The position numbers and the translations under genes were made by a program. A stretch of DNA of 64,000 nucleotides from Planktosalinus sp963975935. GTDB taxonomy: Bacteria > Bacteroidota > Bacteroidia > Flavobacteriales > Flavobacteriaceae. Below, piece by piece: positions 24,745 through 33,807 of this stretch (the stretch's first letter is position 1; each line of letters opens with the position of its first letter). The stretch covers positions 1 to 64,000 of the forward strand of contig CAXBIQ010000004.1 in NCBI GenBank assembly GCA_963975935.1, read 5' to 3'. The notes beneath the pieces are model-generated. The model did not search any database. It was not told the DNA's origin and was given only the letters and a program-made list of their open reading frames with translations.

Positions 24745-25044
24745 ATGACAAGCGAAGTAGAAATAAAAGACAATGACTTCTTAAGACAATTTGAGTTTCA
24801 CCTGGATAACCAAATGGCGCGTATCGAATACAGCCTTCAAGAACGAAAAATTTTCCTTACCAAATTTGAAATGCCCGATGAGATGATAGAAAAGGGCTAT
24901 GCAGATCCTTTTTTGGAAGCTGTTTTTGAAGAAGTTAAAAACCGCAATATCAGCCTGGTTCCCACCTGTGTTGAGGTAACATCCTTCATCAGAAGGAATC
25001 GCAGAAAGTATAAAGGTTTACTTCCTGTGGGAATCAATATTTAA
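24745..25044 (+). CDS. GNAT-related N-acetyltransferase (Acetyltransf_CG type)
   Basis: A 99-residue minimal GCN5-related acetyltransferase of the small type. The pattern RIEYSLQERKIFLTKFEMPDEM, then ADPFLEAVFEEVKNRN and SLVPTCVEVTSFIRRN, corresponds to the short family with a conserved cysteine in the VPTC segment. Such proteins bind acetyl-CoA, but substrates are unknown. The stop codon runs straight into a tandem repeat (25044-25085). Confidence 0.8.
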   Translation: MTSEVEIKDNDFLRQFEFHLDNQMARIEYSLQERKIFLTKFEMPDEMIEKGYADPFLEAVFEEVKNRNISLVPTCVEVTSFIRRNRRKYKGLLPVGINI

Positions 25045-25085
25045 AGTACGAAATTAGAAGTACAACGTTAGAAGTATATGGTTAG
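25044..25085 (+). repeat. AAGTAY heptad-type tandem repeat after a stop codon
   Basis: Three 14-base units, AAGTACGAAATTAG, AAGTACAACGTTAG and AAGTATATGGTTAG, follow one another without gaps; the first base is the last base of the preceding stop codon. Each unit is two heptamers. Related heptads follow three other genes (40525, 43251 and 62513). Confidence 0.75.
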
Positions 25086-25111
25086 GCTTACCTTTTTTGG
25101 TATGCCTTTTT

Positions 25112-26449
25112 TTATGCACTCAAAACCTTTTCATTCACAAATTCAAACCTTACCAGTCCGTCTGCATCAATTTCAGTGAGTCTTACTTGATGGAGGGTAT
25201 TGACCAGATCCGGATTCCAGGGGTATTTTACTTTTACATAATTCTCTGTAAACCCGTGAATATATCCTTCTTTGTTTTCACCTTCAAACAGCACGGTCCT
25301 TATAGTGCCCAATTGCGACTCATAAAAAGCCCTTCTTTTTTTTGCAGACAAACCACGCAGCATTTTACTGCGTTTGGCCCTTCTTTTTTGAGGCACTACG
25401 CCATCCATTGCTGCAGCCTCGGTATTATCCCTTTCAGAATAGGTAAATACGTGCAAATATGAAATATCCAGCTCATTTAAAAAATGATAGGTCTCCAGAA
25501 ATTCATCCTCGGTTTCACCGGGAAAGCCTACAATCACATCAACGCCAATACAGGCATGAGGCATCACATCTTTGATTTTTTCTACACGATCTGTGTAAAG
25601 TTCCCGCATATAGCGGCGCTTCATCTTCTTTAAGATAACATTACTTCCCGATTGCAACGGGATGTGAAAATGCGGCACAAAGGTATTTGAATCAGCCACA
25701 AACTCAATGGTCTCGTTTTTCAACAAATTGGGCTCGATGGAAGAAATGCGCAAACGTTCAATACCTTCAACATCATCCAAAGCTTCTACCAAATCAAGAA
25801 ACGTGTTTTCATGACGCTTGTTGCCAAATTCTCCTTTTCCATAATCACCAATATTCACCCCTGTCAATACAATTTCCTTGATTCCCTGATCTGAAATTTC
25901 TTTGGCGTTTTCCACTACATTATCAAGTTTGTCACTACGCGAAATTCCGCGTGCAAGGGGTATGGTGCAATAGGTACATTTATAATCACAACCGTCCTGG
26001 ACTTTTAAAAATGCACGGGTGCGGTCACCAATGGAGTAAGCTCCCACATAAAAATCAGCATCGCTGATTTCACAGGAATGGACTTCGCCAAAATCATTCT
26101 TTGACAGATCGTTCAGGTAATCTGTTATTTTAAATTTTTCGGTAGCACCCAGCACAAGGTCTACTCCATCAATTTCGGCAAGTTCCTCGGGTTTTAATTG
26201 GGCATAGCAGCCCACTGCAGCCACAAAGGCATCAGGATTTGTGCTCTGTGCCTTTTTCACAATTGATTTAAAACGCTTATCTGCATTTTCTGTAACAGAA
26301 CAGGTGTTAATCACATAAATATCAGCGGGTTCAGAAAAATCAACACGGTCAAATCCTTCATCGGTAAAATTGCGCGCAATGGTAGAGGTTTCTGAAAAAT
26401 TCAATTTACAGCCTAAAGTATAAAAAGCGACTTTTTTTCTACGGTTCAT
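25112..26449 (-). CDS. mtaB: tRNA ms2t6A37 methylthiotransferase MtaB
   Basis: A 445-residue radical-SAM enzyme that adds a methylthio group to N6-threonylcarbamoyladenosine 37 of tRNAs reading ANN codons. The N-terminal cluster-binding cysteines are in TLGCKLNFSE (Cys14), INTCSV (Cys50) and VGCYAQL (Cys81). The radical-SAM triad is GCDYKCTYC (Cys154, Cys158, Cys161). A TRAM-like C-terminal domain ends the protein. The start at 26449 is chosen because MNRRKKVAFYTLGCK is the normal opening; a longer frame would overlap the divergent peptide-binding gene. Confidence 0.95.
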   Translation of the reverse strand: MNRRKKVAFYTLGCKLNFSETSTIARNFTDEGFDRVDFSEPADIYVINTCSVTENADKRFKSIVKKAQSTNPDAFVAAVGCYAQLKPEELAEIDGVDLVLGATEKFKITDYLNDLSKNDFGEVHSCEISDADFYVGAYSIGDRTRAFLKVQDGCDYKCTYCTIPLARGISRSDKLDNVVENAKEISDQGIKEIVLTGVNIGDYGKGEFGNKRHENTFLDLVEALDDVEGIERLRISSIEPNLLKNETIEFVADSNTFVPHFHIPLQSGSNVILKKMKRRYMRELYTDRVEKIKDVMPHACIGVDVIVGFPGETEDEFLETYHFLNELDISYLHVFTYSERDNTEAAAMDGVVPQKRRAKRSKMLRGLSAKKRRAFYESQLGTIRTVLFEGENKEGYIHGFTENYVKVKYPWNPDLVNTLHQVRLTEIDADGLVRFEFVNEKVLSA

Positions 26450-26542
26450 TCTTGTATTTTTGGAAAATTGCCGGGAGGGCAAAAGTACAAAATAATTAAG
26501 TAACGGGCTTTTGCCTTCGCATTCAAAAAACAACATCACCTT

Positions 26543-28156
26543 ATGAAATTTATTTTCAAAACTAAACACCTGCTTTTCATAAGTCTTGTTTTTTCAATCC
26601 TTTCCTGTACAGACTCTGAGAACCGTGAAAGGGATCATCTGGTCTTTCGTTATAACGAGCACCAAAACATCGCTTCGCTCGATCCTGCGTTTGCCCGTAA
26701 TGCCTCAACCATATGGGCAACCAATCAGCTGTTTAACGGCCTGGTGCAACTGGATGACGCTTTAAACATCCAACCGGATATCGCCAAACGCTGGGAAATC
26801 AATGACAGCACACTCACCTATTCTTTTTATCTCAGGGATGATGTTTTTTTTCACAAACACGCACTTTTTGGGAACGACTCCACCCGCAAGGTGGTTGCGC
26901 AGGATTTTGTGTACAGCTTTGACCGATTGAAAGACCCCACAATAGCCTCACCCGGAAGCTGGGTATTGCAAAATGTAGCCGATTATTACGCAGTAAATGA
27001 CACGCTCTTTGAAATCCGGTTGAAAGAGGCGTTTCCACCCTTTATGGGCCTTATGGCTATGCGCTATAGCTCTGTGGTACCCCACGAGGTTGTGGATCAT
27101 TACGGGACTAATTTTCGCTCAAACCCCATTGGAACAGGTCCGTTTTACTTTAAACTTTGGGAAGAAAATATCAAGCTTGTGTTCAGAAAGAACAATGCTT
27201 ATTTTGAAAAAGATGCTTCAGGAAATAGCTTGCCCTATCTGGAAGCCGTTGCCGTTACTTTTTTGCCTGATAAGCAAAGTGAGTTTTTACAGTTTACCCA
27301 GGGGAAAATAGATTTTATTTCAGGACTTGACGCTTCTTATAAAGACGAACTCTTAACAGCAGATGGAAAACTTAAACCCCGGTACTCCGACGAGGTATCT
27401 ATGATTAAAGGACCTTACCTCAATACCGAATTTATTGCATTACAAACAAAATCCAATAATCCCGCATTGCAATCCCCGCTTTTTAGAAAAGCGCTAAACT
27501 ATGGTTTTGATCGAAAGAAATTGATCCAATATTTGCGCAACGGCATTGGTTTTCCTGCTGAGAACGGAATCATTCCCAGAGGACTGGCAGGCTTTGACTT
27601 TGTGGAAGGATATACTTACCAGCCTGAATTGGCTCGAGATTATCTGGAGCAATACATAGCCGAAAGCGGTGATAAAAGTCCCGAGATTACCTTTACGACA
27701 GATAGTAATTATCAAGACATTTATGAATACCTGCAACGCGAACTTGAAAAAACAGGTATTAAAGTCACTATTGACATTGTACCGTCATCATCGATACGGC
27801 AGGCCAGGGCGAATGGCTCGCTGGATGCTTTTCGCTCCAGCTGGATTGCAGATTATCCCGATGCCGAAAGCTATTTATCCCTTTTTTATAGCCCAAACCA
27901 TACCCCCCGGGGACCCAATTATACGTTTTATGAAAATAAAGTATATGACAGTTTGTATATACACGCCAAAACTTTGACTGACATTAATAACCGAAAGGAA
28001 ATCTACAGAAAAATGGACTCCATTATGATTCAGGATGCTCCCATTGTTCCTTTATACTATGACGAGGCCGTCAGGTTTACCGGTAAAAATGTACAAGGTC
28101 TGGGAATCAATCCACAGAATTTTCTAAATTTAAAAAAGGTTAGAAAAGTAAAGTAA
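26543..28156 (+). CDS. Peptide ABC transporter substrate-binding lipoprotein (SBP family 5)
   Basis: A 537-residue lipoprotein (FSILSC, Cys22) of the OppA/DppA type that captures oligopeptides or related ligands. Seen motifs: SLDPAFARNASTIWATNQLF near the start, the DVFFH-KVVAQDFVYSFDRLKDP region, and GTGPFYFKLWEENIKLVFRK in the hinge lobe. No permease or ATPase is adjacent, so it must share a transporter encoded elsewhere. It starts 94 bases from mtaB on the opposite strand. Confidence 0.88.
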   Translation: MKFIFKTKHLLFISLVFSILSCTDSENRERDHLVFRYNEHQNIASLDPAFARNASTIWATNQLFNGLVQLDDALNIQPDIAKRWEINDSTLTYSFYLRDDVFFHKHALFGNDSTRKVVAQDFVYSFDRLKDPTIASPGSWVLQNVADYYAVNDTLFEIRLKEAFPPFMGLMAMRYSSVVPHEVVDHYGTNFRSNPIGTGPFYFKLWEENIKLVFRKNNAYFEKDASGNSLPYLEAVAVTFLPDKQSEFLQFTQGKIDFISGLDASYKDELLTADGKLKPRYSDEVSMIKGPYLNTEFIALQTKSNNPALQSPLFRKALNYGFDRKKLIQYLRNGIGFPAENGIIPRGLAGFDFVEGYTYQPELARDYLEQYIAESGDKSPEITFTTDSNYQDIYEYLQRELEKTGIKVTIDIVPSSSIRQARANGSLDAFRSSWIADYPDAESYLSLFYSPNHTPRGPNYTFYENKVYDSLYIHAKTLTDINNRKEIYRKMDSIMIQDAPIVPLYYDEAVRFTGKNVQGLGINPQNFLNLKKVRKVK

Positions 28157-28161
28157 TTTTT

Positions 28162-28449
28162 ATGGCATTTTTAAGCAACTTTCAACCTTTTCTCGTTTCT
28201 CTTAAAAGTAATAAGAGAAAACGGACAAGTATATTTGAAAAAGACGTCATTGAAAACAACGGTGCCTATTCAAAATTTACCGACACTAAAAAAATGTCAC
28301 CCCTTGAATTTAAGAGGTTTCAGGAAAAACTTCTGGATGAAAGAAAACAAAGCCGAAAGCGGTTTTTAATTGTTTTTGGGTGTGCAACGGTACTGGTGCT
28401 TGCCATACTTGCTTATTTTTTATTCTATTTTAACCTTCCTGAGCAATAG
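28162..28449 (+). CDS. Small tail-anchored protein of unknown function
   Basis: A 95-residue protein with a basic N-terminal half (SLKSNKRKRTSIFEKD), a central helix (SPLEFKRFQEKLLDERKQSRKR) and one C-terminal transmembrane helix (about 71-91). It lies 5 bases after the peptide-binding gene, so the two form an operon. Its stop is one base from the stop of the convergent sulfatase gene. I do not recognise a family. Confidence 0.65.
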   Translation: MAFLSNFQPFLVSLKSNKRKRTSIFEKDVIENNGAYSKFTDTKKMSPLEFKRFQEKLLDERKQSRKRFLIVFGCATVLVLAILAYFLFYFNLPEQ

Positions 28450-28450
28450 G

Positions 28451-29917
28451 TTATTTTTGTGGCTCATACTTTTCAAAAACAATATTTCCTTCCCCATCAA
28501 TTACTTTATACGTTCCTGTAGGGGCGCCTTCTTTAATCTCAATATAACTGGCATCATCCTGAGTTTCTTCAATCAGCGTATAATCTTCAGATAAATGAGC
28601 AAAGAGATTTATAAACAGGTTTACAGAGCTTTTAAATTGAAGCCTTTCATCAGGGATGTCGTTCCCGGGCCATTTAATCGCTAAAGCTGAAGAAAAACCC
28701 GAATAGATAAGGTCCCTGTCCTGAGATTTAATATGAGATTGCCGGGTATATTCCAGACCCACATAACCCCCGTGATCTGCAACAATAACAATCATAGCTT
28801 CAGGATCATGTGTTGATATCTTAGTGATTATTTCTTTTAACCATTCGTTTGCTTTCCTGAGGTTATCCAGATATTCTTCACGTTCTATTTCTTTTGGTTT
28901 TGCCAGGTCCTTAAAAGTTGTTATATGCCCCGGGAGTATCTTTTCGAAAAAATAGAAATTAGCTTCTTCCTCCTGCTCCAAAGCTAAAGGCAGGTCTTCA
29001 AGAATATCCCTATTTGACTTAAGTCCTTTGCTGAGATAAGGAATATCCTCAATATCAAAATTCATATAGTCAAAACTGATGTTGGGCCTGTTGACAATCA
29101 AATAAGGTTTTTCTGCAAAAAAGTGGGTTTTGTATCCATTGGCATTTAAGATTTTCACCACAGGATTCACATCCATAATCACTTTGCGTTCATCCCTCAA
29201 ATCAAGATAATGGTGTTTCATGGCAAACATGGAACTGTTTGAAGTCAATGTACTAAAATAGTTGCTTCTGAAATTTTCATACAAAACAAAATCCTGATCA
29301 TATAACCACTGTTCAAAATGTGAATTGTCAAAATTATAATGTCCTTTGTTTAATTCCGAAAAATTTACATACCCATCCGGTTGAATGACGTAGATATTGG
29401 GTTTCTTTTTAAACGCTACGTTCTGAATAACCTCAGGTTGATTCAGCCATTGATCAGAACTGAAAATATAAGGTTTAATATGATAATACAGAGTAAAAAA
29501 AGTGGTGAGCACCAGTAAAAACTGTACAACTAGAATTTTTGCATATAAATTCATTACATAAGCACAGACCCCGGCGACAACAACTGCTAAAAAAAGAGCC
29601 AATGCAATTTTTTTATAACCCACCTGAGCATATAAAGCGATCATCGATAAATAAAAAAACACAAAGGAACTCACAAAAGGCAAAACCACTCTTTTAAAGA
29701 GGAGCAGAGAATTTCTCCTCATCAAAAAATAAATCAGATAATATGAAATGATGGGAAGAACAATAAAGAAAATCAGAAAAAAATAAATATGCTCAAGGGA
29801 ATTGACAAATTTAAAATTGTTTGAATAATAAAACGCCCAGGGATATAAACCCGATGCCAATCCTGCGAGAAGAGGTAAAACGGAATCTTTACTGAGAAAT
29901 GCGATGAACTTTTTCAA
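28451..29917 (-). CDS. Membrane sulfatase-like (alkaline phosphatase superfamily) hydrolase
   Basis: A 488-residue protein with about five N-terminal transmembrane helices (residues 12-160) and a large extracytoplasmic domain of the sulfatase/phosphodiesterase fold. Metal-binding and catalytic positions are visible: NIYVIQPDGY (first Asp), STLTSNSSMFAM (candidate Thr/Ser nucleophile) and MIVIVADHGGY (Asp-His pair). Layout is like lipoteichoic-acid synthase and phosphoethanolamine transferases, so it probably modifies envelope polysaccharide or lipid (inference). The start codon is TTG, preceded by AAGGAAA at good spacing; the first ATG would remove several helices. It is 3 bases after the methyltransferase gene. 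Confidence 0.75.
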   Translation of the reverse strand: MKKFIAFLSKDSVLPLLAGLASGLYPWAFYYSNNFKFVNSLEHIYFFLIFFIVLPIISYYLIYFLMRRNSLLLFKRVVLPFVSSFVFFYLSMIALYAQVGYKKIALALFLAVVVAGVCAYVMNLYAKILVVQFLLVLTTFFTLYYHIKPYIFSSDQWLNQPEVIQNVAFKKKPNIYVIQPDGYVNFSELNKGHYNFDNSHFEQWLYDQDFVLYENFRSNYFSTLTSNSSMFAMKHHYLDLRDERKVIMDVNPVVKILNANGYKTHFFAEKPYLIVNRPNISFDYMNFDIEDIPYLSKGLKSNRDILEDLPLALEQEEEANFYFFEKILPGHITTFKDLAKPKEIEREEYLDNLRKANEWLKEIITKISTHDPEAMIVIVADHGGYVGLEYTRQSHIKSQDRDLIYSGFSSALAIKWPGNDIPDERLQFKSSVNLFINLFAHLSEDYTLIEETQDDASYIEIKEGAPTGTYKVIDGEGNIVFEKYEPQK

Positions 29918-29920
29918 AGA

Positions 29921-31312
29921 TTATTTCCTTTTTAATACGTATAAAATGCGTTCAGAGGCCTTGATGGGCTCTTTTTTTACAATGTCAAAATAGTGCGAAT
30001 ACCCAGATTCAAAATTTTCTTCATTGTAAAAATCAAAGTGATTTATAAACTCCCTTTTTCTGATTAAAAGGGATTGAACCCAGGAATCCTCGCGTGTGGG
30101 GAATTCCAAAATCAGGTTTTCTGAAAAACGGGCAAAAAATTCAGCCGATTTTAGAAAGGGTACATTGCCTGATAACGTAATGTGATGAATCAATGCCAAA
30201 GCCATGGTCACATCAGGTTGAAACTCCTGTAAGCGTTGTATCAATGAAGACCGTTCTGTATTACTAAAACCAATAGCCGGGGCAGGTTGCAAGACATCAC
30301 ACACAAAAGGCAATATGTTTGACTCTTTGTTTTTTTGAATCTGATGATAGTTAAAATCCACGGCATTTGCATCAATATCACTGACCAAAATCAAATCTGC
30401 AGTGTCAATGATTTCCCTGCCAATAGTTCCGTCATTACCTCCCACATCAATTACGGTCTTAGCCTTGAGCGCATTTGTCCATTCTTTTATAAGACTTGCT
30501 TTTTGTTGAAATGAAACATCGTTGTAATTGGTTTTGTTATAATAATCGCCCCATTCGGTTTTTTCGTTGACCTTTAGTTTTTTGATATAGTCATACAGGC
30601 TTTCAATAATATTGTTCTGGGCTTTTTTTGAGAGTTTGGCAATCTTGCTTTCGGCTTTATAATCTTCACTGTAGCGGTCTTCCAGTTTTGCCAGGAGGTG
30701 GATGTTTGTATAGAGTATGGAATTGAATTTCGTTCGGTAAGGAAGCAGGGAAGCAATAGTTTTTACAGGAATTCCGTCAATATGGGTTTGCATCATTTTC
30801 AACATATCCACCCCGTGGTATTTTGCCAGTAACAACGGACCAAAAAAGTGCGTGATAAATTGTTTAAAGGCCCGCCAGGGTGTATCGTCTTCATAAAAAT
30901 CAAAGGAAAGCGTGTCTATAAATATGGGTTTTCCTTTGTGGAAAGTAATATTGTAAGCTGATGCATCTTTCAGGATAAATCCATTTGCCAGTGCAAACCT
31001 GTGCAGTTTGAGGGTATGCAATGCAGCGTGTTTGTACATCTCAAAACTCCACTCATACGGATGGGTAATGAAAGGGATTACCTCAGGACGGATGATTATT
31101 TTTTCATCAGTATTCTCAATCTCCTGATGCGGAATAAGCAGACCCGCTTTAATCACTTTATCAAAAAAGCCTGAAGAAGTTAACTTATTATATTGGGGGA
31201 AATAAATCGGGTTAATGACCCTTTTAATCTCGTCGGCCTCTTGTATGATGTATCCGGAAGGATCCCTAAAAGAAGCCCCGTGGGAATTACTTGCTCGTGT
31301 TGTTTTTGTCAT
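29921..31312 (-). CDS. Class I SAM-dependent methyltransferase
   Basis: A 463-residue protein. The C-terminal half has a Rossmann-type methyltransferase with motif I VIDVGGNDGTIGREI (about residue 290) and the acidic motif II LILVSDIDANAVDF. The N-terminal half (SFRDPSGYIIQEADEIKRVI, HKGKPIFIDTLSFDF) is of a type seen in polysaccharide-linked methyltransferases. The ATG at 31312 overlaps the upstream small membrane-protein gene by 26 bases; longer in-frame extensions lie inside that gene. It sits in an operon with the small protein and the sulfatase, suggesting a surface glycan modification. Confidence 0.78.
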   Translation of the reverse strand: MTKTTRASNSHGASFRDPSGYIIQEADEIKRVINPIYFPQYNKLTSSGFFDKVIKAGLLIPHQEIENTDEKIIIRPEVIPFITHPYEWSFEMYKHAALHTLKLHRFALANGFILKDASAYNITFHKGKPIFIDTLSFDFYEDDTPWRAFKQFITHFFGPLLLAKYHGVDMLKMMQTHIDGIPVKTIASLLPYRTKFNSILYTNIHLLAKLEDRYSEDYKAESKIAKLSKKAQNNIIESLYDYIKKLKVNEKTEWGDYYNKTNYNDVSFQQKASLIKEWTNALKAKTVIDVGGNDGTIGREIIDTADLILVSDIDANAVDFNYHQIQKNKESNILPFVCDVLQPAPAIGFSNTERSSLIQRLQEFQPDVTMALALIHHITLSGNVPFLKSAEFFARFSENLILEFPTREDSWVQSLLIRKREFINHFDFYNEENFESGYSHYFDIVKKEPIKASERILYVLKRK

Positions 31313-31499
31313 TGTCCTTATCGTTGTCTTCCAGATCAATGTTGTCGTAACTGTCTTGTTCTTCATCTTTGTGAAGCCCCAGCATCGATTTGATTTTGTA
31401 CATGACCGTTTTTGAAAATAACGCGACAGCGGCAACAGCAGCAATAGCTGCCTGGGCAATCATGGCCCCCAAACCCGGATCAAAATATAGAAAAAACAT
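31287..31499 (-). CDS. Small DPG-type membrane protein
   Basis: A 70-residue protein with FDPGLGAMIAQAAIAAVAAV (a hydrophobic helix) followed by a basic segment (KTVMYKIKSMLGLHKD) and a very acidic tail. Short proteins beginning with a DPG-x-G motif and one helix are often encoded beside membrane sulfatases and methyltransferases of this kind. The function is unknown; a small subunit or scaffold for the neighbouring enzymes is an inference from the overlap. Confidence 0.7.
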   Translation of the reverse strand: MFFLYFDPGLGAMIAQAAIAAVAAVALFSKTVMYKIKSMLGLHKDEEQDSYDNIDLEDNDKDNDKNNTSK

Positions 31500-31546
31500 A
31501 GGTTTTTATTTTAGGGATTAAAAATAAGGATTTATTAACGTAAAAA

Positions 31547-31789
31547 TTACACAATGCGCGTGTTTTTTCTTATAAACAAATAATAGGTGTTTGCTCCAAG
31601 GATAAATGCATTGGTAATGATAATGGGCCACGCCATTCCCAGCATCACACCATACACAATAAAAGCACTGCAGCCAAATGAATTAATAATGCGCAATGTG
31701 CTTACGTTTTTCATCAGAAATGAAATCACAAGCAGTAATGACGCCAGGTATCCTATATAATCTGTGAGGGTAATTCCGAATAGTTCCAT
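31547..31789 (-). CDS. YgjV-like inner membrane protein
   Basis: An 80-residue protein with three hydrophobic helices matching the YgjV family: IGYLASLLLVISFLMKNVST, LRIINSFGCSAFIVYGVMLG and PIIITNAFILGANTYYLF. The physiological role is unknown. ATG at 31789 is preferred over an upstream ATT codon. It lies between typA and the small membrane-protein gene, on the same strand. Confidence 0.75.
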   Translation of the reverse strand: MELFGITLTDYIGYLASLLLVISFLMKNVSTLRIINSFGCSAFIVYGVMLGMAWPIIITNAFILGANTYYLFIRKNTRIV

Positions 31790-31803
31790 AATAAAGTAAA
31801 AAA

Positions 31804-31827
31804 ACCTCAATCGTTAGAAACAATTGA
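31804..31827 (-). terminator. Terminator of typA
   Basis: CCTCAAT (31804-31810) pairs with ATTGAGG (31821-31827), and the loop holds additional GTT/AAC pairing. On the minus strand it is followed by seven T. It lies 25 bases after the typA stop. Confidence 0.82.
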
Positions 31828-31852
31828 GGCTTAAATGTATTAAAAAATGTGA

Positions 31853-33652
31853 TTATGCTATTTTATTACGCTTACGATCGTTTTCGTTTAAGTAAATTTT
31901 ACGTAAACGGATGCTCTTTGGCGTTACCTCAACATATTCATCTTTTTGAATGTATTCCAAAGCTTCTTCCAGTGAAAACTTTATTGCAGGAACAATTTTA
32001 GCCTTATCATCTGCTCCTGAAGAACGCACGTTTGAAAGTTTCTTGGTCTTGGTAATATTGATTACCATATCATCACCACGCGAATTCTCTCCAATCACCT
32101 GTCCTTCATATATATCCTCTCCCGGGTCAACAAAAAACTTTCCGCGATCCTGCAGTTTGTCAATTGAATACGGAATCGCCTTTCCATTTTCCATGGAAAT
32201 CAAAGAACCGTTTTGACGCTCGGGAATGCCTCCTTTAAAAGGTTGGTATTCGAGAAAACGGTGGGTCATAATGGCTTCACCGGCTGTAGCAGTAAGCAAT
32301 TGGTTCCGCATACCGATTATTCCGCGTGAAGGTATCTGAAATTTACATATCATACGTTCACCTTTTCCTTCCATGCTCAGCATTTCACCTTTTCTGATGG
32401 TAACCATATCAATAGCCCTTCCGGAAACATCCTCAGGTAAATCGATGGTCAACTCTTCTATAGGCTCACACTTTACTCCGTCAATTTCTTTGATGATTAC
32501 CTGTGGTTGCCCGATTTGTAATTCATATCCTTCACGACGCATGGTTTCAATCAAGACTGAAAGGTGCAATACCCCACGGCCAAAGACCATAAATTTATCA
32601 GCACTGTCTGTGGGTTGCATACGCAACGCCAGGTTTTTTTCAAGCTCTCTTTCCAAACGTTCCTTGATGTGACGTGATGTCACAAATTTACCGTCTTTAC
32701 CAAAAAAGGGCGAATCGTTTATGGTAAACAGCATACTCATCGTGGGCTCATCAATGGCGATGGTTTTTAAACCTTCGGGGTTTTCTATATCGGCTACTGT
32801 GTCGCCAATATCAAAACCTTCCAAACCAACGAGAGCACATATATCACCTGCATGAACTTCACTTACCTTTTTTCTTCCCAGTCCTTCAAACGTATGTAAT
32901 TCCTTAATACGGGATTTTACTTTGCTTCCGTCGCGTTTGACTAAGGTGATGGGCATATTTTCTTTCAATGTACCACGTTGTAAGCGACCAATGGCAATTC
33001 TTCCCGTAAAAGAAGAGAAATCCAGTGAGGTAATGAGCATTTGAACAGTACCTTCTTCCACTTTTGGAGAAGGAATGTGTTCAATAACCATATCCAGTAA
33101 AGGCTCTATATTTTCTGTAGGTTTTCTCCAATCGTCACTCATCCAGTTGTGCTTTGCAGAACCGTACACCGATGGAAAATCCAACTGCCACTCCTCTGCT
33201 CCGAGTTCAAACATGAGGTCAAAAACGGCCTCATGCACTTCTTCAGGGGTACAATTTTCTTTATCTACTTTATTGATAACCACACAAGGCTTCAAACCAA
33301 GATCCAATGCCTTTTGAAGTACGAAACGCGTTTGCGGCATAGGGCCTTCAAAGGCATCTACCAGCAATAACACGCCGTCTGCCATATTGAGCACACGCTC
33401 CACTTCACCACCAAAATCGGCGTGACCGGGGGTATCTATGATATTGATTTTTGTGTCTTTATAAACCACTGAAACGTTTTTTGAAGTAATGGTGATACCG
33501 CGCTCGCGTTCCAGGTCGTTGTTGTCCAGGATCAAATCACCTGTGTTTTCGTTGGAACGAAACAGGTTACAGTGATACATAATTTTATCAACCAGGGTTG
33601 TCTTACCGTGGTCAACGTGGGCAATAATAGCAATGTTTTTAATTTGCGTCAT
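31853..33652 (-). CDS. typA: Translational GTPase TypA/BipA
   Basis: A 599-residue ribosome-associated GTPase needed for growth under cold or stress and for 50S assembly. G1 is IAHVDHGKTTLVDK, the switch II region IDTPGHADFGGEV and G4 INKVDKE. These are followed by the EF-G-like domains and the TypA C-terminal domain (RIIGMRNQLLTATAGEA, SNVRSSGADDKAKIVPA). The ATG at 33652 is used; a -7 box TACCTTTG sits 25-32 bases upstream on the minus strand. Confidence 0.96.
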   Translation of the reverse strand: MTQIKNIAIIAHVDHGKTTLVDKIMYHCNLFRSNENTGDLILDNNDLERERGITITSKNVSVVYKDTKINIIDTPGHADFGGEVERVLNMADGVLLLVDAFEGPMPQTRFVLQKALDLGLKPCVVINKVDKENCTPEEVHEAVFDLMFELGAEEWQLDFPSVYGSAKHNWMSDDWRKPTENIEPLLDMVIEHIPSPKVEEGTVQMLITSLDFSSFTGRIAIGRLQRGTLKENMPITLVKRDGSKVKSRIKELHTFEGLGRKKVSEVHAGDICALVGLEGFDIGDTVADIENPEGLKTIAIDEPTMSMLFTINDSPFFGKDGKFVTSRHIKERLERELEKNLALRMQPTDSADKFMVFGRGVLHLSVLIETMRREGYELQIGQPQVIIKEIDGVKCEPIEELTIDLPEDVSGRAIDMVTIRKGEMLSMEGKGERMICKFQIPSRGIIGMRNQLLTATAGEAIMTHRFLEYQPFKGGIPERQNGSLISMENGKAIPYSIDKLQDRGKFFVDPGEDIYEGQVIGENSRGDDMVINITKTKKLSNVRSSGADDKAKIVPAIKFSLEEALEYIQKDEYVEVTPKSIRLRKIYLNENDRKRNKIA

Positions 33653-33676
33653 AATAACGTATTCTTTTTGAGGGCG

Positions 33677-33684
33677 CAAAGGTA
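33677..33684 (-). promoter_or_regulatory. -7 box of typA
   Basis: Minus-strand TACCTTTG, 25 bases upstream of the typA ATG. The matching -33 element is weak, so the box alone supports the call. Confidence 0.55.
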
Positions 33685-33781
33685 CTGTTTATTTCAATTG
33701 GTTTTACCTCAGCGCCTAAAATACAATATGTTAAATTTTTCATTAGAAAACCTTATAAATCAATCCCTTTTTATTTTTGAT

Positions 33782-33789
33782 TAACTTTG
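33782..33789 (+). promoter_or_regulatory. -7 box of kdsA
   Basis: TAACTTTG ends 18 bases before the ATG at 33808. A start site near 33795 excludes the upstream in-frame TTG as the translation start. Confidence 0.55.
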
Positions 33790-33807
33790 CGCCTTAAAAA
33801 TACTCCC

